Below, piece after piece: positions 14,051 to 19,547 of a stretch of DNA of 19,547 bases. Below the pieces are notes generated by a model. The model had not been told where the DNA came from. It ran no database searches and saw only the letters and a list, made by a program, of their open reading frames with translations. Source of the DNA: JAPLGZ01 sp038225095 (GTDB lineage Bacteria; Chloroflexota; Anaerolineae; Caldilineales; Caldilineaceae); the NCBI GenBank assembly GCA_038225095.1, contig JBBREZ010000063.1:1-19547 (forward strand). The letters run 5' to 3'. Every line of letters begins with the position of its first letter. Position 1 is the stretch's first letter. Made by a program: the position numbers and the translations under genes.

Positions 14051-14085
14051 TTATAAAGTATAAAACTGAACTTTGTAATTGTCAA
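14051..14085 (-). promoter_or_regulatory. Toxin-antitoxin promoter with operator palindrome
   Basis: On the - strand, perfect TTGACA (complement of 14080-14085), a 17-base spacer, and TATACT (complement of 14057-14062). The palindrome TTATA-AAG-TATAA (14051-14063) overlaps the -10, placing a YefM/Phd-type repressor directly on the promoter. Leader length would be about 30-35 bases. Confidence 0.8.
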
Positions 14086-14119
14086 GCCCCAAATATCTAT
14101 TGAGTTTTTTCCTGACCTG

Positions 14120-14254
14120 CCGAATACAGATCCACTATGGCACAATGCAGCTCCATGCACCCACCAAATTATTGATTCCACCAGGAAATTGATCCTCTAT
14201 GACCGCCACATATCCGATGAAGCAGGCCGCATCAAGGCTCAATTTAACCGATAA
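14120..14254 (+). pseudogene. Possible remnant of a coding sequence (uncertain)
   Basis: The + strand between the toxin-antitoxin promoter and the nested palindrome has an open frame ending at TAA 14252-14254 whose last 20 or so residues (LILYDRHISDEAGRIKAQFNR) have protein-like composition. It lacks a plausible start and overlaps nothing known. I do not recognise it. It may be the tail of a lost gene or chance. Confidence 0.2.
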
Positions 14255-14290
14255 TACGATTAGGAATTGTCGGCGATTTATAACAATTTC

Positions 14291-14410
14291 TTAATAGAGA
14301 AAACAAATAAACTTCAGACAATCTAAGAATAGGTACGCCCCGTGCCGATCTTGGCGCACGGGGCGTACCTATTCCTTGATGATATGACTTTTAAATGTTT
14401 TCTCTATAAG
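14291..14410. repeat. Nested palindrome, candidate small non-autonomous element
   Basis: An inner perfect 19-bp stem (14327-14345 with 14356-14374, loop 10 bases, core AGGTACGCCCCGTGC) is enclosed by an outer 12-bp perfect inverted repeat, ATAGAGAAAACA (14294-14305) with TGTTTTCTCTAT (14396-14407), which extends to about 16 bp if one base is bulged. The whole is about 115 bases and ends two bases before the stop codon of the - strand gene 14412-14762. The stem could be that gene's terminator; the terminal repeats suggest a miniature element. Confidence 0.6.
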
Positions 14411-14411
14411 T

Positions 14412-14762
14412 TCAATCTTCTGGCGCAAGCCCAAAGAGTTTTGCCACAAAGGCGGCGACTAGCCAGAGCATGCTGCCTATGATCAATGTTAACAACCAAA
14501 GGCGCGTGAAGAACCAAAAAGACGATTTTTGCGCGAGTATTCGCAGCCATTCAACGGATGATATCATCCCTGTCTTATCTGCATTGATCATAACCGCTAC
14601 CTCGGCCAACACACGCTCTTTTAGTTGGATGGCAAAACCAGCCGGTAAGGGTTCGATTGGTAAAAACTTGGCGAATAATGCTTGCATTTCTCGCTCGCTA
14701 TTAGAATTACGCCCGTTGTGTGGGATAGGATTAAAGAACTGGTTCGTCATCGTCATTGTCAT
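14412..14762 (-). CDS. One-helix membrane protein, candidate anti-sigma factor
   Basis: A protein of about 116 residues encoded directly downstream of, and overlapping, the ECF sigma gene. The N-terminal cytoplasmic part has a conserved-looking LFAKFLPIEPLPAGFAIQLKERVLAEVA stretch, followed near the C-terminus by one hydrophobic helix (LWLLTLIIGSMLWLVAAFVAKLF). The location suggests an anti-sigma factor holding the sigma factor at the membrane, but there is no zinc-binding HxxxCxxC motif and almost no extracytoplasmic domain, so function is inferred from position. The start is ambiguous: ATG 14762, 14756 and 14750 all lie in a GATGAC-type repeat giving MTMTMT; TTG 14768 is also possible. No ribosome site is visible; coupling to the sigma gene is likely. 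Confidence 0.65.
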   Translation of the reverse strand: MTMTMTNQFFNPIPHNGRNSNSEREMQALFAKFLPIEPLPAGFAIQLKERVLAEVAVMINADKTGMISSVEWLRILAQKSSFWFFTRLWLLTLIIGSMLWLVAAFVAKLFGLAPED

Positions 14763-15291
14763 CGTCAAATCGTGATTTATCCATTGCTTTGCGCAGCTCT
14801 TGGCGTGCTCGGCTTAGCAAAGATTCCGTTGATTTATAATTCTTGCCGATTAGAGCAGCAATTTCGTCAACCCCTAAGCCAGTCTGATAGCGCATGAGTA
14901 AGATTTCACGATATTCTGGTTTTAGTTCGTTTAGCAACTCCTGAAACTCGATTGATGCTGTTCCTGAACTACGGTCAATAACCATGTCGGTCAATTCGGT
15001 CGTCTTTTGGTGGCGCCGATAGAAATCGACCCGTTTGTGATGGGCAAGCGAGAAGAGAAAGGTCAATAAGCTCGCCTTTCCATCAAATGTACCAATCGAA
15101 CGCACCGCCGCCGCCATTGTCTCCATAAGCACGTCTTCTACATCTTCTGCGTTCGGTAATTTTTTGAGCAGGAAGTTATAGAGGCGCTTGCCATATTCCT
15201 GGGTCACAAAGGTCCAGGCCAGTTCATCGCCGTTTTTCAAACGCAGCAGGAGGTCTTGTTCTGACCTACTCTTGGGATCCAACGATTCCAA
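14731..15291 (-). CDS. ECF-type RNA polymerase sigma factor
   Basis: A 186-residue group IV (ECF) sigma factor. Region 2 is about 30-98 (LYNFLLKKLPNAEDVEDVLMETM, then FLFSLAHHKRVDFYRRHQ), and region 4 about 120-170 (LKPEYREILLMRYQTGLGVDEIAALIGKNYKSTESLLSRARQELRKAM), a helix-turn-helix for the -35 element. The linker is short. The C-terminus is very acidic (DDDNDDDE), produced by the same repeat that encodes MTMTMT in the next gene. The start is TTG 15291, chosen because TAGGAGG lies five bases upstream; no nearby ATG. It overlaps the candidate anti-sigma gene by about 32 bases. Confidence 0.9.
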   Translation of the reverse strand: MESLDPKSRSEQDLLLRLKNGDELAWTFVTQEYGKRLYNFLLKKLPNAEDVEDVLMETMAAAVRSIGTFDGKASLLTFLFSLAHHKRVDFYRRHQKTTELTDMVIDRSSGTASIEFQELLNELKPEYREILLMRYQTGLGVDEIAALIGKNYKSTESLLSRARQELRKAMDKSRFDDDNDDDEPVL

Positions 15292-15435
15292 GATAACCTC
15301 CTACCTTTATTAATCGTTGAAACAATAGCAATCCTTCGCGGCTGCGATAAATATTCTGAAAACTCTTTAGGAAGGGCAGTAAATTTGTCACTGAGTTAGT
15401 CAATGCGATGTATGTAAAATCTGAAATATAGCCTA

Positions 15436-15460
15436 TAAAACGAATGAGGGCTCCGTTTTA
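15436..15460 (-). terminator. Hairpin in the sigma-factor leader
   Basis: TAAAACG (15436-15442) pairs with CGTTTTA (15454-15460) around an 11-base loop. On the - strand it ends in CGTTTTA, so it might be a weak terminator or attenuator between the promoter at 15658-15686 and the sigma gene. Confidence 0.4.
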
Positions 15461-15657
15461 CACTCTTTCAGGTTTTATTGGTTAAGATTGATTTGGTTAT
15501 TTAAACATTGCTGTAACGTGTCGGACAGTTTAAAAGACAACTGACACATTATGCGCTCTGCCCGCTGAACAACGTAGGCGCTGCTACCATTAAACTGCGA
15601 AAGTATGGAACAACAATGATGATGTGCGCCACCACAATTAGTTGTTAATAAACTCCC

Positions 15658-15686
15658 AAGATAACGTAATTAAAGGTATATGTCAA
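15658..15686 (-). promoter_or_regulatory. Strong - strand promoter, 370 bases before the sigma gene
   Basis: On the - strand, perfect TTGACA (complement of 15681-15686), 17 bases, TATCTT (complement of 15658-15663). Transcription would run into the 360-base leader of the sigma factor gene. The -35 lies in an inverted repeat: TGTCAATT (15681-15688) with AATTGACA (15710-15717), so a regulator could bind there. Confidence 0.5.
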
Positions 15687-15812
15687 TTTATGTTTATGAT
15701 ACCGTGGTGAATTGACACCTGCTTATCAATGGCTGTTGTAAGCCTGCCAACGATTGTATTTACACTGATAATGGTGCAATATAGACCGCCCGATTGTATG
15801 CTGCTACCAATT

Positions 15813-15836
15813 TGTGATAGGCTTTCTACTATCACA
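15813..15836 (+). promoter_or_regulatory. Operator-like palindrome before the PHP gene
   Basis: TGTGATAG (15813-15820) and CTATCACA (15829-15836) are perfect complements separated by eight bases, ending 21 bases before ATG 15858. The left arm overlaps a possible -10 (GATAGG, with TTGTAT at 15794-15799, 16-base spacer). The TGTGA/TCACA half-sites recall CRP/FNR sites, but their spacing (14) is too wide for that family, so another dimeric regulator is likelier. Confidence 0.55.
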
Positions 15837-15857
15837 TCCAATAGAAACGAGGATTTT

Positions 15858-16769
15858 ATGTCGATCATTTATCCGGTTGATTTACAAACGCATAGCACCT
15901 GTTCTGACGGCACAGAAACGCCGGTTGAATTGGTTCAGCATGCAGCCCGTTTAGGGGTTCAAGTGCTTGCCTTGACGGATCATGATAACGTATTGGGGAT
16001 CGATGAAGCCCAGGCTATGGGTCAGATCTGTGGCCTCACTGTGATCCCTGCCCTGGAATTTAGCACCAAAAGCGAGCCCGAACGTGATTATTTAGATATT
16101 AATCTTCTGGCTTACGGTATTCGTCATCACGATCCAGATTTGCAGCAACTGCTGCAAACCGTCTATGACTATCGCGTGCAGCAAAAAATTCGTCAAATTG
16201 AGCGAATGCAAGCCTATGGCCTAGATGTGCCGATTGATGAAGTGCAGGCGCTGGCGATTGGTGTGCCAGGTCGTGTTCATATTGCTCAGGTGGCGCTGGC
16301 GCGTAATCCAACGCATTTTTCTTCGATCAAAGATGTTTTCGATCAATATCTAGCGGCTGATGCTCCTCATTCTACGTATGTCGCACGCACCTTCAGTTTG
16401 CGTGTCGAAGAAGTGATCGAATTAACCCATCAGGCTGGTGGCATTGCTGTACTGGCGCATCCAGGTAGCTATACGCGTGTACACTCGATTGATTCACTAG
16501 TGCGCCGCTTGCACCAATCCGGTTTAGATGGTCTGGAAGTCCGTTACACATATGCCCAAAATCGCGGTCACTATGCTGCCTCCGCAGCCACGGTTATGGA
16601 CCTGATTACTTACTTTGACGATTTGGCCAACGAATTGGATTTACTGAAAACCGGAGGCAGCGATTATCATGGCACGGTTAAACCGGGCATTCAGCCAGGC
16701 CAGGCTGGATTGACATTATCTGAATGGCGTGCGCTCTGTAATGCTACGTCCGCATTTACTAGAAAATAA
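15858..16769 (+). CDS. PHP-domain phosphoesterase (TrpH/YciV-like)
   Basis: A 303-residue PHP-superfamily protein close to the TrpH/YciV (RNase AM) type: metal phosphatases that act on 3',5'-nucleoside bisphosphate or RNA 5' ends. Recognisable parts are H12 and D17 in THSTCSDG, TDHD at 40-43, E67 in ALEFS, the inserted helical subdomain (about 100-190, with PGRVHIAQVAL), AHPG with H201, and GSDYHG with D269 and H271. Two usual ligands differ: Q10 replaces the first histidine of the DLHxH motif, and N82 stands where a histidine is normal. The start is ATG 15858, with GAGGA close upstream; the frame is open 43 codons further but that part is non-coding in character. It is followed by alr 69 bases on. 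Confidence 0.85.
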   Translation: MSIIYPVDLQTHSTCSDGTETPVELVQHAARLGVQVLALTDHDNVLGIDEAQAMGQICGLTVIPALEFSTKSEPERDYLDINLLAYGIRHHDPDLQQLLQTVYDYRVQQKIRQIERMQAYGLDVPIDEVQALAIGVPGRVHIAQVALARNPTHFSSIKDVFDQYLAADAPHSTYVARTFSLRVEEVIELTHQAGGIAVLAHPGSYTRVHSIDSLVRRLHQSGLDGLEVRYTYAQNRGHYAASAATVMDLITYFDDLANELDLLKTGGSDYHGTVKPGIQPGQAGLTLSEWRALCNATSAFTRK

Positions 16770-16838
16770 TACACCTAAAATTTACCTTACAAAAGTTTAT
16801 AAGTGCGTAAGTAATTGTTCAAATATAGATAATCAGGC

Positions 16839-17981
16839 ATGAAGATATTATTGCGTCCTACTTGGATTGAAGTAGATAGGCAGGCCCTATTCAACAATGT
16901 GCAACAGGTGCGCCAGTTGATCGGGCCACAACGTCGTTTAATGGCGGTGGTGAAGGCTAACGCTTATGGACATGGTGCGGTTGAGACTGCCAATGTACTG
17001 ATAGCGGCCGGTGCGCAGTCGTTAGCAGTGGCCACACCGGTGGAAGGCATCGAATTACGGCAGGCGGGCATTCAGGTGCCAATTTTGGTGTTAGGCTATA
17101 CACCAACCTGGCTGGCAGAGCAAACTGTACACGATCGATTGACAACAACCGTCTATGATGTAGAGACCATTCATGCGCTGAATCAGGCGGCAACGGCCAC
17201 CGGACCAGCGAAAATTCATGTGAAGGTCGATACTGGTATGAATCGGCTAGGTCTTACCCGTGGCGAAGTTCCCGCCTTTATGGAAACCTTACAAAGTTTT
17301 CCCCATATACAAGTGGAGGGCATCTTTACCCATTTTGCGACCTCCGATATGGCGGATAAAAGTTTTGCCTACGAACAATTTGGACTTTTTAACCGTTTGC
17401 TCACGGAATTGACGGTGCGCCGCTTGCGCCCGCCACTGGCCCATGCCGCCAATTCGGCGGCTTTGTTGACGATGCCGGAAACTTATTTGGATTTGGTGCG
17501 CACCGGCATTGCGCTTTATGGGTTGCATCCCGACGCTGATGAAACGCGCTTGCCGGCGAATTTTCGGCCCGCTTTAAGTTGGAAAGCTCAGGTTGCGCAA
17601 ATTCGCCAGATTCAAGCGGGCGAAAGTGTGAGCTATGGGCGTGAATTTATCGCCACGCAAGCGATGACGATTGCCGTGTTGCCGGTTGGCTACGCCGATG
17701 GTTTCCCGCGTCGCCCCTTTCATTGGGGCAACGTCTTGCTGCATGGTCGTCCCGCGCCGATTGTGGGCCGTGTCTGCATGGACCAGACCGTCGTTGATGT
17801 GACGCAGATTGTGGCCGAATATGGCGCTGTCCAACAAGGCGACGAAGTGGTCCTAATTGGTCGCCAAGGGGATGCCGAACTTAGCGCTGAGGAAGTGGCG
17901 ACACGGTTAGGTACAAACAACTACGATGTCGTGAGCCGTATTCTGGCGCGTGTACCGCGCTTGATCGTGGACGCAGCATGA
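16839..17981 (+). CDS. alr: Alanine racemase
   Basis: A 380-residue PLP enzyme that makes D-alanine for peptidoglycan. The N-terminal TIM barrel carries the PLP lysine K39 in VVKANAYGHG, K129 in KVDTGMNRLG (the position often carbamylated) and R136; HFATSD, HAANSAA and RTGIALYG follow the family. The C-terminal beta domain has the second catalytic residue Y266 in SVSYGREF and VGRVCMDQ. Length is normal. ATG 16839 is the natural start, though only a weak AUCAGG-like ribosome site is visible. It may be co-transcribed with the PHP gene. Downstream lies a degenerate copy of the dispersed palindrome, which could end the transcript. Confidence 0.95.
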   Translation: MKILLRPTWIEVDRQALFNNVQQVRQLIGPQRRLMAVVKANAYGHGAVETANVLIAAGAQSLAVATPVEGIELRQAGIQVPILVLGYTPTWLAEQTVHDRLTTTVYDVETIHALNQAATATGPAKIHVKVDTGMNRLGLTRGEVPAFMETLQSFPHIQVEGIFTHFATSDMADKSFAYEQFGLFNRLLTELTVRRLRPPLAHAANSAALLTMPETYLDLVRTGIALYGLHPDADETRLPANFRPALSWKAQVAQIRQIQAGESVSYGREFIATQAMTIAVLPVGYADGFPRRPFHWGNVLLHGRPAPIVGRVCMDQTVVDVTQIVAEYGAVQQGDEVVLIGRQGDAELSAEEVATRLGTNNYDVVSRILARVPRLIVDAA

Positions 17982-17997
17982 GGAGAGAGGTGGATAG

Positions 17998-18137
17998 GTA
18001 AACAGGTAGAAAGGTAAAACCGATAGGCAGGTCATATTTCCTTGTCTACCTGTTTACGCGTCCCGTCTACTTTGTCCACGGATTCGGAAAATCTCTATTA
18101 GACATGATCGGGAATAACAGGATTGGGTAGACAGGGA
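17998..18137. repeat. Dispersed palindromic repeat, degenerate copy 3 plus a half copy
   Basis: GTAAACAGGTAGA (17998-18010) pairs perfectly with TCTACCTGTTTAC (18045-18057); the interior is diverged. A solitary half copy, GGTAGACAGGGA, occurs at 18126-18137. The words are those of the copies at 275-328 and 9542-9612. It lies between convergent alr and the broken EEP gene. Confidence 0.7.
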
Positions 18138-18153
18138 CGCTTCTACGTAATGT

Positions 18154-19181
18154 CTATTGTTTCCAGGCTAACTGCGCCACTACGGGCAAATGATCCGATT
18201 CACCGTGCGCTGCACTGACGTAACTGTCCAGCGCGACAAAGTCTGGCGAATGCAGGATCATATCAATACGGATTAGCCGGGGAAAGAGCGGGAGTTGGCG
18301 AAAAGCGATCGAACGGGATGGAAATGTATGTCCAAAGCCCCAACCGGCTTCTCGTTGTGAATCTAACAGCCGTTCGCTCAGGATTTTGTACACATCACTT
18401 TGCGGTGTGCTATTCAAATCACCAACAACGATGATTGGTTCTATGCGTTCGGCGATATCGGACATCAACTGTTTCACTAGGACTGTTCGCAGCGCAAAAC
18501 TTTCCTGCACTTCCAGCGTACTGGCAAACCAGCCCGCAAATAGCGGAGGACATTCGAACTGTGCGGGTGACAGTTATAGAGGATAAACGTGCGTTCGTCC
18601 ATCTGTACTCGCATAAACTGGATTTGCCAACCCGGCTCAAAAAAACGTTTCGATGCCAATTTGGTCAGCGGATAGCGGCTGAACACCCCGAGCCCCTCGT
18701 CACCGTTGCCAGGATCAAAGATCTGGTAAGGATAGAATTGACCTACTTCCTCCGTCATATTTTTGACCATGCTCGACGATAGCTCTTGGACGGCGACAAT
18801 GTCTGGCCCGTCATTTTGTAGGATCACGCGCGCGGTTTCTTTGGATCGGCTGTCGCCCCAGATGTTGAACGTCATTATTTTTAGTGGTTTTGGATTTGTC
18901 ACATGGGCCATAGGCCACTGGGGCAGAAACAGAGGCCCATACATAAACAAAAATAGTACAACGGGCAGCGCAAGACTCAGCCAATAAGCGCGGGTGTGCA
19001 TCCGTGAGCCGGCGGGCACAAAAAGCACGAGCGGCATAAATAAAAAAGGCGCAAATGCATTGATCAGCGCTAGCCACCAGATAGTGTCACCATAGCGCTG
19101 GCGCCAGATCAGCCAAAAGGCAAGCAGTCCAGCGTAGAGCCAAGCGAGCAGCATACAGGTAATTCGGGCAATTTTGAACAT
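18154..19181 (-). pseudogene. Membrane-anchored endonuclease/exonuclease/phosphatase (EEP) protein, frameshifted
   Basis: Two frames together make one EEP-superfamily protein of 342 residues if one base is restored. The first frame (19181 to about 18550) has three N-terminal membrane helices, then IMTFNIWGDS, DIVAVQEL and ILYNCHPHSSN; the second (about 18549 to 18154) continues with PPLFAGWFASTLE, then VVGDLNSTPQSD, IRIDMIL and ESDHLPVVAQL, completing the metallo-nuclease fold. The break is at GTCCTCCG on the - strand (about 18546-18551), where GTCCCTCCG would restore NVPPLFAGW; the total length plus one is divisible by three. So a single C is missing from a short run. It may be a natural knockout or a sequencing error. 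The substrate of such proteins (DNA, phosphoinositide-like or sugar phosphate) is unknown. Confidence 0.85.
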
Positions 19182-19272
19182 AGAAAAACATTGAATAAGT
19201 GGTATACCTCACCCGCAGCTTAGGCGAGAGTGGGTAGTTAGGCATTGACAACGATTGATTAAGGAGTACAGT

Positions 19273-19547
19273 GTGGACCTTCTAGCAAAAGCACAGACCA
19301 TCTACTTGCGTCTAATTGAATGCTATGGTGAACCGATCTGGCAAGCGGGTGATGATGCGTTGGATCAGTTGATCCTAACCATTCTGAGCGCCAATACGAA
19401 TGATGTCAACAGCGGGCGGGCTTTTGATCAGCTAAAAGCAGCCTTCGGCGACGATTGGGATGCCGTATGCAATGCGCCATTGGCCGCCATTAAAATCGCC
19501 ATTCGCCCAGCCGGTATGTACAATCAAAAAGCACCGCATATTGTCGC
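19273..19547 (+). CDS. Endonuclease III-type DNA glycosylase, 5' part
   Basis: The first 91 codons of a HhH-GPD superfamily protein, cut by the window end. LDQLILTILSANTNDVNSGRAFDQL corresponds to the conserved LVATILSQQTxDxN segment of endonuclease III, and IRPAGMYNQKAPHIV to the IxxxGxxxxKAxxI segment just before the helix-hairpin-helix. The family removes oxidised pyrimidines or mismatched bases. AAGGAG at 19261-19266 places the start at GTG 19273, six bases on; the GTG at 19271 is out of frame and closes at once. The catalytic Lys/Asp and the Fe-S cluster lie beyond the window, so Nth, MutY-like or another member cannot be distinguished. Confidence 0.88.
   Translation, partial: MDLLAKAQTIYLRLIECYGEPIWQAGDDALDQLILTILSANTNDVNSGRAFDQLKAAFGDDWDAVCNAPLAAIKIAIRPAGMYNQKAPHIV

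Larger units (their letters stand above)
15292..15857. other. Divergent intergenic region between sigma factor and PHP gene
   Basis: About 565 bases with no convincing gene. It contains a small hairpin (15436-15460, TAAAACG/CGTTTTA), an imperfect hairpin at about 15517-15550, a strong - strand promoter (15658-15686), an inverted repeat at 15681-15717, and a palindrome in front of the PHP gene. The long leader implied for the sigma gene may hold a regulatory RNA. Confidence 0.6.

Noticed and set aside
15813..15836. CRP/FNR binding site before the PHP gene
   Set aside because: Half-sites TGTGA and TCACA are 14 bases apart, whereas CRP-type sites have six; kept only as a generic palindrome.
15729..15857. 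43-codon N-terminal extension of the PHP protein
   Set aside because: It would cross the operator-like palindrome and a ribosome site sits right before ATG 15858, where the conserved domain begins.
16770..16838. Separate promoter for alr
   Set aside because: TATAGA and GATAAT words occur at 16824-16833 but no -35 is at proper spacing; co-transcription with the PHP gene is as likely.
18386..18782. Two + strand frames of 66 and 115 codons in the EEP region
   Set aside because: They are antisense to the broken EEP gene, whose motifs are clear on the other strand.

Overview
The window is about 19.5 kb of bacterial chromosome, close to half G+C, densely packed with housekeeping genes on both strands. 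It carries no phage, plasmid, CRISPR or integrase signature. The gene set (YebC-RuvC, RuvA-EF-P, MurJ, alanine racemase, OmpR-type regulators without adjacent kinases) and the protein style fit Chloroflexota, perhaps class Chloroflexia. That placement is an inference from protein feel, not a search result.

Left part (1-4741, mostly + strand): the 3' end of rsmE; thioredoxin reductase (trxB); the lipid II flippase murJ; a 95-residue tail-anchored small protein with a near-consensus promoter; a divergent CAAX-type (CPBP) membrane protein on the - strand; and a 68-residue two-helix membrane protein. The last two genes have directly abutting start codons (CATATG). Middle part (4742-12834, mostly - strand): response regulator 1; a + strand threonine/serine ammonia-lyase; a shared terminator; tRNA-Thr(CGU); EF-P with arginine at the modified loop position; ruvA; response regulator 2; ruvC; yebC; pyrG.

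Right part (12835-19547): a 640-base gene-free stretch full of inverted repeats; a YefM/Phd-RelE-type toxin-antitoxin pair with a textbook promoter and a palindrome over its -10; a nested palindrome that could be a small non-autonomous element; an ECF sigma factor overlapping a one-helix candidate anti-sigma gene; a PHP phosphoesterase behind a perfect 8-8-8 operator-like palindrome; alanine racemase; a membrane-anchored endonuclease/exonuclease/phosphatase gene broken by one missing base; and the 5' end of an endonuclease III-type glycosylase.

Functionally the window mixes wall synthesis (murJ, alr), recombination and repair (ruvA, ruvC, nth-like), translation (rsmE, efp, tRNA-Thr), nucleotide synthesis (pyrG), redox (trxB) and signalling (two response regulators, sigma/anti-sigma). 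No clear novel multi-gene system is visible. The observations most worth following are a dispersed intergenic palindrome family built on GGTAGACAGG and GGAAACAGG (three loci here, one with two competing left arms), the EF-P loop substitution, the PHP metal-ligand substitutions, several operator-like palindromes, and the frameshifted EEP gene.
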